DNA of 35,792 nucleotides from IMG/VR virus record IMGVR_UViG_3300020186_000056, positions 1 through 35,792 of that record; one strand, written 5' to 3'. The DNA comes from a virus. Shown here one piece after another: positions 24,860 through 30,965 of this stretch (position 1 is its first letter; each line of letters starts with the position of its first letter). The notes below the pieces were generated by a model, which worked only from the letters and a program-made list of their open reading frames with translations, made no database searches and was not told the DNA's origin. The position numbers were made by a program, and so were the translations under genes.

Positions 24860-25003
24860 GGTCTGTCTATATATAGGTAGTATGGCGGGTAAATCGGATA
24901 AAAGAGTGGTACACCCTATTTGATGTTTATCATACGTACGGCAGACCTTTTTACGGAATTGCAGATTTATTAGCGTCCAAAGGGCGATTTTAGTGAGACA
25001 GCC

Positions 25004-25032
25004 TTGATTAGTCTCCGATACTATGGTATCAT
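25004..25032 (+). promoter_or_regulatory. Sigma70-like promoter for the small-gene row
   Basis: TTGATT (25004-25009), a 17-bp spacer and TATCAT (25027-25032) form a good housekeeping-type promoter in AT-rich DNA. The expected start of transcription is near 25039, so the RNA would begin almost exactly at the first structured leader (CAGATACGC...). No equally good promoter is seen before the later leaders, so the row may be one operon. Confidence 0.6.
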
Positions 25033-25033
25033 T

Positions 25034-25107
25034 ATCGCAGATACGCAAGCCTCGGCGATACGAGGCAGTCAAAAAGACTCGGCTAAGCCGAAAGGAACCA
25101 GGAACCC
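25034..25107 (+). promoter_or_regulatory. Type I structured leader, copy 1
   Basis: This copy has stem A GCCTCG/CGAGGC (25049-25054, 25061-25066) and stem B TCGGC/GCCGA (25079-25083, 25087-25091), then AAGGA and AGGA before the ATG. Both stems differ in sequence from the other copies yet remain paired. The pseudoknot partner TACGC (25042-25046) pairs only in part with the loop (GCGATA). Confidence 0.65.
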
Positions 25108-25518
25108 ATGACACAGACACAAACCGCCTCGGACTTCATCTGTTACAAGTACGATGCAACAAAGTACATCCGCCCGAACACCCTGTGCCGAAAACTGGGC
25201 CTCACAGTCTTAGCCGTTTACGCCTGCGATCGAAACAGGATGATCGACGGTTGCGGCATTAGCCCGGCAGCATACGACATGATCTTCCTTTATTACACCA
25301 CCGCCGGGCCGTACCCAGAAAATGACTCGGACAGGGAGGCGTTGGCGGAGGAACTCATGGGGTTCGGCCCCATCTACGAACCCGAAATTTACCTTTACCG
25401 CCTTCGCGAAGAAAACATCGTCAGGGCCTGGGGTATCGAAGAGTGCATCGACGAGGAAGCATGGGACGAACTCGTGGAACGGGTTACGGATTACTGGCGG
25501 TCAAATCCGCCTCTCTGA
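25108..25518 (+). CDS. Acidic small protein, unknown function
   Basis: This 136-aa protein is the first gene after the promoter. Residues 10-45 (FICYKYDATKYIRPNTLCRKLGLTVLAVYACDRNRM) look folded. The C-terminal half is acidic and rich in E, D, Y and W (EELMGFGPIYEPEIYLYRLREENIVRAWGIEECIDEEAWDELVERVTDYW). Small acidic proteins of this kind are common among phage host-takeover or anti-defence proteins, but I see no specific motif. The repeated 3' module follows the stop. Confidence 0.75.
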   Translation: MTQTQTASDFICYKYDATKYIRPNTLCRKLGLTVLAVYACDRNRMIDGCGISPAAYDMIFLYYTTAGPYPENDSDREALAEELMGFGPIYEPEIYLYRLREENIVRAWGIEECIDEEAWDELVERVTDYWRSNPPL

Positions 25519-25641
25519 CCCTCTCTCACCCTCCCATGAAAATAGGCGGGCGGGATTTTCGGAATCGCAGATACGCAAACCCCCAGCGTAAACAGGGGGA
25601 GTTTGAACAGACCCGGCAATGCCGGAAGGAACAAGGAACCC
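25519..25641 (+). promoter_or_regulatory. 3' module plus type I structured leader, copy 2
   Basis: The 3' module is a C-rich run and hairpin CCCTCCC/GGGCGGG (25529-25535, 25548-25554) with GAAA in the loop, then TTTT. The leader pseudoknot pairs TACGC (25572-25576) with GCGTA (25586-25590), interleaved with CCCCC (25580-25584) and GGGGG (25595-25599). Stem B is CCGGC/GCCGG (25613-25617, 25621-25625), followed by AAGGA and AAGGA before the ATG. Confidence 0.7.
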
Positions 25642-25959
25642 ATGAAAACCAACAACAACACAACCCCTTCCGCCCCCGCAGACGACTTCGGCTGGTTTGC
25701 AATTGAAGCAAACAACGCAGGCACCTACTACGGTTTTGGGCATGAAACCGAAGCACAGGCGTACGCCGCGAAACTCAACAAGACGCGGGAGTACGACCAC
25801 TACTCCCCTCATTTCCTCGGCGAAACAGACGAGGAAGCAACCGAAGCCGCCGGCTGCTGTGACATCACCGCCGAAGGGTTCTTGCTCGAAGACGCCGAAG
25901 CCAACGAAGACCCCGAAGACCCCGAAGACGCCGAAGACGCCGAAGACGCCGAAGACTAA
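25642..25959 (+). CDS. Small protein of a duplicated family, acidic repeat tail
   Basis: The start is ATG 25642, given by the leader SD; an upstream in-frame start runs through stem B. The 105-aa product begins MKTNNNT. It then has the domain 'FGWFAIEANNAGTYYGFGHETEAQAYAAKLNKTREYDHYSPHFLGETDEEATEAAG' (residues 16-71) and ends in EDPEDPEDAEDAEDAED encoded by a 9-bp tandem repeat. The domain recurs at about two-thirds identity in the gene at 26827. The family is not known to me. The Asn-rich start is shared with other genes of the row. Confidence 0.75.
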   Translation: MKTNNNTTPSAPADDFGWFAIEANNAGTYYGFGHETEAQAYAAKLNKTREYDHYSPHFLGETDEEATEAAGCCDITAEGFLLEDAEANEDPEDPEDAEDAEDAED

Positions 25960-26078
25960 CCCTCTCTCACCCTCCCCCCAGCGAAAGCAGGCGGGGCGGA
26001 TTGTCGGATACGTAAGCCCCGACGTAAACAGGGGGAGTTCAGATACGACCCGGCAATGCCGGAAGGAACAAGGAACCG
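25960..26078 (+). promoter_or_regulatory. 3' module plus type I structured leader, copy 3 (compensatory change)
   Basis: The pseudoknot strand here is TACGT (26009-26013) with partner ACGTA (26022-26026): the C-G pair of the other copies has become T-A, so pairing is kept. CCCC (26017-26020) pairs with GGGG (26031-26034). Stem B is CCGGC/GCCGG (26050-26054, 26058-26062). The preceding 3' module hairpin has a C-GAAA-G loop. Confidence 0.75.
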
Positions 26079-26231
26079 ATGCAAACTAGCATGGAAGCGG
26101 AGTTAATTTACTGGGTGCTCAAGAAAACCCCAACTGCGCAGTACGCCGCGGTTCTCTTGCGATTGCTGCGCGAGCATCGGATGAGCATCATGCTCGAAGT
26201 TGCCGCGCTCATTGAAGAAAGGGGTACATAA
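26079..26231 (+). CDS. 50-aa protein, unknown function
   Basis: The ATG at 26079 follows the copy 3 leader SD (AAGGAACAAGGAACC). The product, MQTSMEAELIYWVLKKTPTA and on to LIEERGT, is 50 aa and likely two amphipathic helices with hydrophobic faces (AAVLLRLLREHRMSIMLEVAALIEE). It overlaps the next start by TAATG, the only tight overlap inside the row, so the two products may act together. Too short for most gene callers, but the leader, start and codon composition support it. Confidence 0.65.
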   Translation: MQTSMEAELIYWVLKKTPTAQYAAVLLRLLREHRMSIMLEVAALIEERGT

Positions 26232-26728
26232 TGGGACTTTCAGATACTGGCACCACAAGCCAACGCCAAGAAGAAGCGCGAGCCAACACAGACAAAATTA
26301 CCGCCGGACAACTGGCACAAACCATGCGTAACGCCGGGCTGGACGTTACCGCCGAAGAACTTAAACCGCACGCCACCGAGTGGCATCACGCGGGATTCCT
26401 GCCCAATGGGCGCGGCATGGGCAAGTGTTATTGGTTCAAGGAGCAAACGTACAAGGAACAGTGGGTACTGTACACAAAAGTTCTCGAAGCTCGTGAAGCG
26501 GCCTCCGCTCCTCGCTACGGGTGGAAGGTCGATTTCACGACCAGCCGAGGAACCTACGGGAAAAAAAAGTACCAGCCAATCTCTTGCGTGCAAGAGTTTG
26601 CGCCGGGTGAAACCATGACGGAAAAATGGGAACAGCTCACCATCGAAGACTACCAAAAACTTCTCCCCCACAACGGTGCAAAACTTTTGCCCTACGAATC
26701 TTTGGAATCGTTCAAGAAACGCATCTAG
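26231..26728 (+). CDS. Unknown protein coupled to the 50-aa gene
   Basis: This 165-aa protein has AAAGGGG upstream and a TAATG start. The N-terminus is charged and polar. A folded middle (ITAGQLAQTMRNAGLDVTAEELKPHATEWHHAGFLPNGRGMGKCYWF, residues 23-69) looks like a small helical DNA- or protein-binding unit with conserved-looking His/Trp. The C-terminal half has 'WVLYTKVLEAREAA' and 'KKKYQPISCVQEFAPGETM'. No catalytic motif is recognised. It lies in the accessory row, so host interaction is possible but unproven. Confidence 0.7.
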   Translation: MGLSDTGTTSQRQEEARANTDKITAGQLAQTMRNAGLDVTAEELKPHATEWHHAGFLPNGRGMGKCYWFKEQTYKEQWVLYTKVLEAREAASAPRYGWKVDFTTSRGTYGKKKYQPISCVQEFAPGETMTEKWEQLTIEDYQKLLPHNGAKLLPYESLESFKKRI

Positions 26729-26739
26729 AACGATTGTTC

Positions 26740-26826
26740 GTCTTGCATCCTCTCTCACTCTTCCCCCCATGAAAATAGAGGGGAGGGCTTGTCGGATTGT
26801 TCGCAAAACTTTACAAGGGATAAACG
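26740..26826 (+). promoter_or_regulatory. 3' module plus type II leader, copy a
   Basis: The C-rich/GAAA hairpin is present, but the pseudoknot and stem B are not. Instead a 50-nt block (26785-26834) through the first codons is identical to 27260-27309. It contains CTTGT...ACAAG, which could pair around 20 nt and lies directly before the AAGGGAT SD. Confidence 0.65.
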
Positions 26827-27222
26827 ATGAACGCAAAGCCCACGCCCTCCACCTTTCCGACATACGTACAGCTTACCGCCCTGCTTGTCAAAGCCAAGGC
26901 CTGTAGTATCGTGGCGGAGAGCCTCACGCCCAAGGCAGCTGCGGTAACTGCCGAGATTGACGCCGCCCTCGCCGCCCTCACCGCCAAACCTTCCGGACCC
27001 GCATACCAATTTGGTTGGTGGGCAATTAAAGCCAACAACGCCGGAGCCCATTATGGGTTTGGCTATGAAGATGAAGCGATGGAGTACGCCGCCAAACTTA
27101 ACAAAAAGCGGGAGTACGACCGCTACTCGCCTACGTTCCTGGGCGAGACAGACGCGGAAGCAACCGAAGCCGCCGGAGTGCCTGACATCACGACCGAGGG
27201 TGTGGACTTCATCGACGCCTAA
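26827..27222 (+). CDS. Paralogue of the 25642 protein with a helical N-terminus
   Basis: This 131-aa protein has an N-terminal helical part (residues 12-55, VQLTALLVKAKACSIVAESL... AALAALTAK). Then comes 'FGWWAIKANNAGAHYGFGYEDEAMEYAAKLNKKREYDRYSPTFLGETDAEATEAAG' (from about residue 62), about two-thirds identical to the domain in the 25642 gene. The acidic repeat tail is absent. The pair shows domain duplication within the row. Its leader is type II rather than type I, so coding domain and leader have been exchanged independently. Function unknown. Confidence 0.75.
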   Translation: MNAKPTPSTFPTYVQLTALLVKAKACSIVAESLTPKAAAVTAEIDAALAALTAKPSGPAYQFGWWAIKANNAGAHYGFGYEDEAMEYAAKLNKKREYDRYSPTFLGETDAEATEAAGVPDITTEGVDFIDA

Positions 27223-27301
27223 CCCTCTCTCACTCTTCCCCCCATGAAAGTAGGGGGCAGGGCTTGTCGGATTGTTCGCAAAACTTTACAAGGGATAAAC
27301 G
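27223..27301 (+). promoter_or_regulatory. 3' module plus type II leader, copy b
   Basis: The block 27260-27309 is identical over 50 nt to 26785-26834, including the AAGGGAT SD and the first codons ATGAACGC. The upstream C-rich run and the ATGAAAGTA loop of the 3' module are also shared. Confidence 0.65.
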
Positions 27302-27685
27302 ATGAACGCCGCTCGAAAACTCGACCCAAAAACCAATCTTGAACGCGCAGTGGCGCGCTGGCTCAACAGCAAAGCCAAAGACTACAAAACAGGGTTACGC
27401 GGCGTGCTGAAAGATTTAGAGAACGGCTGCGAATCCGGGATCGTCTCCCACCTCATCTACACAAAAGATACCGTCGCGTTCTACAAACGCCACCGCCTCG
27501 AAATCTGCGAACTGGTAACGGAGTACGTGAACCGGAACTACGCAGACAGCCCATCCCAACTGTTCACGGCAGGCCGTTGGGACAAAGAGGATCCATTTGC
27601 GCTTGAGGATGGCAACCAAAACCTGCTGGCATGGTTCGCCTTTGAAGAGAAGGCATGGGTTCTCGGCACCCGTGCCGGGATGTGA
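27302..27685 (+). CDS. DUF7222-like small protein
   Basis: This 127-aa protein contains 'TNLERAVARWLNSKAKDYKTGLRGVLKDLENGCESGIVSHLIYTKDTVAFYKRHRLEICELVTE' (residues 11-75), which resembles, from memory, a domain of unknown function seen in phage and mobile-element proteins (DUF7222-type). The C-terminal part 'QNLLAWFAFEEKAWVLGTRAGM' may form an extra helix. No catalytic residues are assigned. Expression is set by the type II leader shared with the preceding gene. Confidence 0.75.
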   Translation: MNAARKLDPKTNLERAVARWLNSKAKDYKTGLRGVLKDLENGCESGIVSHLIYTKDTVAFYKRHRLEICELVTEYVNRNYADSPSQLFTAGRWDKEDPFALEDGNQNLLAWFAFEEKAWVLGTRAGM

Positions 27686-27822
27686 AATTTGACCCTCCCT
27701 CCGCCCTCCGTGAAAGCGGCGTGCGGGGTTTACCGCGACCCATATGTAGGTGGGCGCACAGTTTGGGCCGGCGCTCTGTAAAGCCCGGCCCTTGGCTCAC
27801 CCTAAAATTGGAAGGGCGAACG
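27686..27822 (+). promoter_or_regulatory. Unlike leader before the AAA+ gene (type III)
   Basis: It keeps a C-rich run with a GAAA loop near 27713-27716 but lacks the type I pseudoknot. It has two other stems: GCGACCCA / TGGGCGC (27736-27756) and GGGCCGG / CCGGCCC (27764-27790). GGAAGGG lies just before ATG 27823. It may be a diverged member or an independent leader. Confidence 0.45.
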
Positions 27823-28473
27823 ATGAATAGTAGCAAGAGACTGTTTGAGAAGTACCGACCGTCCGTTCTTTCCGATGTTGTCGGCCAAGACAAAGCCGTC
27901 GCTGTCGTTCGCCGCATCATCGACCAAGGTGCTGGCGGGCGCGCGGTGTGGCTGTCGGGAACGTCCGGTTCGGGCAAAACTACTCTGGCCCGGATCATCG
28001 CCCATTCCATCGCCGATCCATTTTTCGTGGAAGAATGCGTAGCCGATGAACTCGGCGTCGAACGTCTCGACGGTTGGATTCGTTCGATGCGTTTGTGCTC
28101 ATGGGGCAAGGGTGGGCGCGCATTCATCGTGAATGAGGCCCACGGGCTTCGAGCCGTGATTCAACGCCGTTTGGATGGACTTTTGGAAGAGGATTTGCCC
28201 GGTCATTGTGTTGTGATTTTCACAACTACCTGGGACGGCCAAGAGGCAATGTTCGACGGGATTGATGCGGGGCCGCTGCTGTCCCGCTGCACTCCAATTC
28301 GTCTTACCAACCAAGGTCTTGCGCAAGCGTTCGCCGAGCGTGCCTTGACCATCGCCCGAACCGAGAACCTCGACGGGCAGCCGATCGCCGCGTATGTCAA
28401 ACTCGCCAAGCGGTGCAATAACAACATGAGAGCCATGTTGCAAGAGATTGACGCGGGGTGCATGATTGAATGA
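27823..28473 (+). CDS. Clamp-loader-like AAA+ ATPase (RFC small subunit/DnaX type), short form
   Basis: The start is ATG 27823 by the SD. The 216-aa protein opens with FEKYRPSVLSDVVGQ (8-22), the hallmark of RFC small subunit and DnaX clamp loaders. Walker A is GTSGSGKT (46-53). Walker B is FIVNEAH (101-107), with Asn in place of the usual first acid. The SRC motif is at 154-156. It stops near the end of the AAA+ lid, so the C-terminal collar used for pentamer assembly is absent; typical RFC subunits have about 320 aa. It may load a clamp, or act alone on a host clamp loader. No clamp gene is seen here. Confidence 0.85.
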   Translation: MNSSKRLFEKYRPSVLSDVVGQDKAVAVVRRIIDQGAGGRAVWLSGTSGSGKTTLARIIAHSIADPFFVEECVADELGVERLDGWIRSMRLCSWGKGGRAFIVNEAHGLRAVIQRRLDGLLEEDLPGHCVVIFTTTWDGQEAMFDGIDAGPLLSRCTPIRLTNQGLAQAFAERALTIARTENLDGQPIAAYVKLAKRCNNNMRAMLQEIDAGCMIE

Positions 28474-28610
28474 TTTGGGCCTAACCCTCTCTAACCCTCC
28501 CCCCCATGAAAGTAGGCGGGTGGGCTTCTCGGAATCACAGATACGCAAGCCCCCGGCGTAAACAGGGGTAGTTTGAACAGACCCGGCAATGCCGGGAGAA
28601 GGATCACGCC
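28474..28610 (+). promoter_or_regulatory. 3' module plus type I structured leader, copy 4
   Basis: The C-rich/GAAA hairpin (about 28496-28524) is followed by the pseudoknot TACGC (28542-28546) with GCGTA (28556-28560), interleaved with CCCC (28551-28554) and GGGG (28565-28568). Stem B CCCGGC/GCCGGG (28582-28587, 28591-28596) runs directly into GGGAGAAGGATC, so part of the SD lies in the stem. Confidence 0.75.
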
Positions 28611-28889
28611 ATGAAAAAACTGTACCGCACCGAGCCTTATCAGTGGCGCGACTACGGGGGCGGAAAGCCCGCCGATGGTGATTGTCATTGGGGGGCGGTG
28701 TTTGAGGGCAGGGTCGCCGCGGACGAGGCCGCCAGCGAGTTTGACGGGGGCTACCTGTGCGATGTGTTTTTGGCGGACGATCTGGACGTTGAAATTGCCC
28801 TGCGCGGCGAGAAATACTACGGATCGCCCACACATCCGCGAGTTGTTGCGGCAAAACTCCGCATCGCCGCCGACCCGGACAACTTCTAA
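28611..28889 (+). CDS. Small acidic protein, unknown function
   Basis: The 92-aa product (MKKLYRTEPYQWRDYGGGKPADGD...) has 'GAVFEGRVAADEAASEFDGGYLCDVFLADDLDVEIALRGEKYYG' (28-71) and ends AADPDNF. It is acidic and probably a compact alpha/beta fold. The last codons (CCGGACAACTTCTAA) match the end of the 30222 gene (CCGGACAACCTCTAA), so the repeated 3' module reaches into the coding end. No family is recognised. Confidence 0.7.
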   Translation: MKKLYRTEPYQWRDYGGGKPADGDCHWGAVFEGRVAADEAASEFDGGYLCDVFLADDLDVEIALRGEKYYGSPTHPRVVAAKLRIAADPDNF

Positions 28890-29013
28890 CCCTCTCTCAC
28901 CCTTCCCCCCATGAAAGTAGGGGGTGGGGCTTGTCGGAATCACAGATACGCAAGCCCCGGCGTAAACAGGGGTAGTTTCACAAAGACCCGACAATCGGGA
29001 GAAGGATCATGCC
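28890..29013 (+). promoter_or_regulatory. 3' module plus type I structured leader, copy 5 (compensatory stem B)
   Basis: The pseudoknot is TACGC (28947-28951) with GCGTA (28960-28964), and CCCC (28955-28958) with GGGG (28969-28972). Stem B is CCCGA/TCGGG (28987-28991, 28995-28999) instead of CCCGGC/GCCGGG: both strands changed together. SD GGGAGAAGGATC follows. Confidence 0.75.
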
Positions 29014-30102
29014 ATGACACTCAACAACAACAATGCCGATGCCAAGGCCCGTTTGAAAGCGAGCGTCGCCGCCGCGATCACCGCGATCACCGAGGCCATC
29101 GCCACGGGCATCGCCGCGGACATCGCCGCCGCACCCCCACCCCCGGCGAAAGCAGCGGGGGCGCTCGTACTTCGCACGTGCGATAAAAACATGCAAGGCT
29201 ACGGGGGCTTTCAATGGCCCACAAACGGCGAAGTTTCCGCGCCAGACTGGAACTCAAAGGTGGTCTGCGGAAACGGGTTGCACGGGTTGCTATGGGGCAA
29301 CGGCAGTAGCGTTAATCTCTCTAGAGAGAGGGACGCAAAGTGGCTCGTTTGTGAAGTTGACCCTGCCACCTGCATTGACCTTGACGGCAAGGTGAAATTT
29401 CAGACGTGCAACGTGATCGCCGTCTACGACAACATGGCCGAGGCGATCACGAGAATCGTGTTTGATCCCAGATACCCGCAGCCAAACACCGAAGAGATCG
29501 CATCGGGCGACTACAGCTCAGCAACAAATACCGGAGCCTCCAGCAAAGCGACAAGTAGCGGCACATACAGCACAGCCGTAAGTAGCGGTACATACAGCAA
29601 AGCGATAAGTAACGGAGACTTCAGCAAAAGTTCAAGCAGCGGAGACTCTGGCAAAGCTTCAAGTGTCGGAGACTACACCATAACGGCGAGTATCGGCACA
29701 TTCAGCTCGGCGGCGAGTAGCGGCAAATTCAGCTCAGCATCGAGTAACGGCATCTCCAGCAAAGCTTCAAGTGTCGGAGACTCAAGCTCGGCATGGAGTA
29801 ACGGCATCTCCAGCAAAGCTTCAAGTGTCGGAGACTCAAGCTCGGCGTCGAGTAGCGGGACCTCCAGCTTAGCGGCGAGTAACGGAGACTACAGCAAAAG
29901 TTCAAGTAGCGGTGCCTCTGGTATTGCCGCCGCTTGTGGATGTGAAACGTGGGTCAAGGCCGGGCCGCTGGGATGTATTTTCGCTACCGAGTGGGTCGCG
30001 GCGGAAAAACGATACCGCGGCGCGGTCGGGCACGTCGGCGAAAACGGCGTGAAAGCAGACACTTGGTATCGGTGTGTTGCCGGACAGTTGGTAGAAAAAT
30101 GA
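29014..30102 (+). CDS. Repeat protein with sixteen 9-residue units (DUF7666-like), chimeric N-terminus
   Basis: The 362-aa protein has three parts. Residues 1-45 (MTLNNNNADAKARLKASVAAAITAI...) resemble the start of the 30222 protein. Residues 50-164 (LVLRTCDKNMQGYGGFQWPTNGEV..., 'CGNGLHGLLWGNG') and the C-terminal 54 residues are nearly identical to the gene at 33824. Between them, residues 165-308 are sixteen G-x-x-S-x-A-S-S-x units encoded by 27-bp repeats (29506-29937), which should form a regular beta-solenoid like ice-nucleation-type repeats. The role may be binding or surface display; this is inference. The paralogue outside the inverted repeats has nine units. Confidence 0.8.
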   Translation: MTLNNNNADAKARLKASVAAAITAITEAIATGIAADIAAAPPPPAKAAGALVLRTCDKNMQGYGGFQWPTNGEVSAPDWNSKVVCGNGLHGLLWGNGSSVNLSRERDAKWLVCEVDPATCIDLDGKVKFQTCNVIAVYDNMAEAITRIVFDPRYPQPNTEEIASGDYSSATNTGASSKATSSGTYSTAVSSGTYSKAISNGDFSKSSSSGDSGKASSVGDYTITASIGTFSSAASSGKFSSASSNGISSKASSVGDSSSAWSNGISSKASSVGDSSSASSSGTSSLAASNGDYSKSSSSGASGIAAACGCETWVKAGPLGCIFATEWVAAEKRYRGAVGHVGENGVKADTWYRCVAGQLVEK

Positions 30103-30221
30103 CTCACCCCGCTCCTCGCTTACCAGCGGGGGCGGGATTTTCGGAATCGCAGACAACGCAAGCCCCCGGCGTAAACAGGGGTAGTTTCACAGACCCGGCC
30201 AAGCCGGGAGAAGGATCAACA
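30103..30221 (+). promoter_or_regulatory. Type I structured leader, copy 6
   Basis: The pseudoknot strand is ACGC (30156-30159) with GCGT (30169-30172), and CCCC (30164-30167) with GGGG (30178-30181). Stem B is CCCGGC/GCCGGG (30194-30199, 30203-30208) with a CAA loop, then GGGAGAAGGATC. The upstream 3' module is diverged (ACCAGCGGGGGCGGG). Confidence 0.7.
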
Positions 30222-30536
30222 ATGACAGTCAACAACAACAATGCCACTGATTCCAAGGCCAGGTGGGAAGCGAGCATCGCGGGCATTACCGCCGCGATCA
30301 CCGCGGCCATCGCAGCGGACATCACCATGCACGTAGCGAAGTACAAGCCGGACAATCCCAGGTGGAAAGCGGACGTCGCCGCGAGCATTGCGAACATCGC
30401 GGCGATGCTCGCGGCGAACATTACCGAGGACATCACCGACGAGACAATTGAGACGAGCATCGCCGCGAACAAGGCGGCCCAGGCCAAGTGGAAAGCATCT
30501 TTCGCCGCGGTCGCCGGCGGCCCGGACAACCTCTAA
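30222..30536 (+). CDS. Alanine-rich helical repeat protein with Asn-rich start
   Basis: The start is ATG 30222 by the leader SD. The 104-aa product begins MTVNNNNATDSKARW and has about three related helical units (ARWEASIAGITAAITAAIAADI, PRWKADVAASIANIAAMLAANI, AKWKASFAAVAGG), each opening with a Trp and carrying spaced Ile/Val. Such units suit amphipathic helices that could lie on membrane or bundle. It ends GGPDNL, like the PDNF end of the 28611 product. The N-terminus is shared with the 29014 gene. No known family. Confidence 0.7.
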   Translation: MTVNNNNATDSKARWEASIAGITAAITAAIAADITMHVAKYKPDNPRWKADVAASIANIAAMLAANITEDITDETIETSIAANKAAQAKWKASFAAVAGGPDNL

Positions 30537-30612
30537 CCCTCTCGCAAAGCAAGCCCCCGGCGTACACAGGGGTAGTCAAAAAGACCCGACAGACTCGGGA
30601 GAAAGATCGAAA
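30537..30612 (+). promoter_or_regulatory. Type I structured leader, copy 7 (shortened)
   Basis: The 5' part and the 3' module are mostly missing, so the pseudoknot strand keeps only about three pairs. CCCC (30555-30558) and GGGG (30569-30572) remain. Stem B is CCCGA/TCGGG (30585-30589, 30595-30599) with a 5-nt loop, followed by GGGAGAAAGATC. Confidence 0.6.
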
Positions 30613-30882
30613 ATGACACACAACAACAACAACAACAACAACGCCGCCGCCGCCGCCGAGGCATTGGCTGCGGCCTTGGTTGCGGACGCGGCCTATGCCA
30701 AGACCAAGGCTGCCGACAAGGCCAAGACCGCCGCCCTTCATATCGCGCTTCTGACCGCGTGCAAGGAACTGGTTGCATTGTGGGAACTCGAAGGCGGGCT
30801 TTATCTTAAATCAGACAGCCCATCTATTCAGCGGGCACGCGCCGCAATCGCCGCCGCCACCGCCGAAAGCAAAGTGGTCTAG
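30613..30882 (+). CDS. Asn-rich-start, alanine-rich helical protein
   Basis: The 89-aa product begins MTHNNNNNNNAAAAAEALAAALVADAAYAKTKAADKAKTAALHIALLTACKELVALWELEGG. The run of seven Asn (AAC codons) and five Ala (GCC codons) is a longer version of the MTxNNNN start seen at 29014 and 30222. The rest is predicted to be one or two helices. No TM is certain. No function can be assigned. Confidence 0.65.
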   Translation: MTHNNNNNNNAAAAAEALAAALVADAAYAKTKAADKAKTAALHIALLTACKELVALWELEGGLYLKSDSPSIQRARAAIAAATAESKVV

Positions 30883-30965
30883 ACCAACACCCTCCCACGC
30901 CGCGCCCCCACCGGGGCCGGCGCGGATTCCCCCGGCGATTGGGCCGGGTCAACAAGGAGCAAAAG
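30883..30965 (+). promoter_or_regulatory. Intergenic hairpin before the recombinase operon
   Basis: CCGCGCC (30900-30906) and GGCGCGG (30919-30925) form a strong stem without a T-run. A following CCCCCGGCG / GGGCCGGG part vaguely recalls a degenerate type I leader. AAGGAG precedes ATG 30966. Confidence 0.4.

Noticed and set aside
24854-25120. 88-aa minus-strand ORF in the control region
   Set aside because: Covers the promoter, operator and leader; its N-terminal part is the antisense of the repeated leader, which also makes similar peptides at other copies.
25034-30612. Leaders as known c-di-GMP-I (GEMM) riboswitches, because of ACGCAA-GCC, GTAAAC and GGGGTAG strings and a GAAA loop upstream
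   Set aside because: The order of strings is similar, but the pairings that hold the GEMM fold are not present; the data fit an H-type pseudoknot with other partners.
25519-30965. The small-gene row as a true integron with attC sites
   Set aside because: RYYYAAC-like boxes occur at some stops only by chance with TAAC, no matching GTTRRRY box is found, and the recombinase does not show the extra IntI domain.
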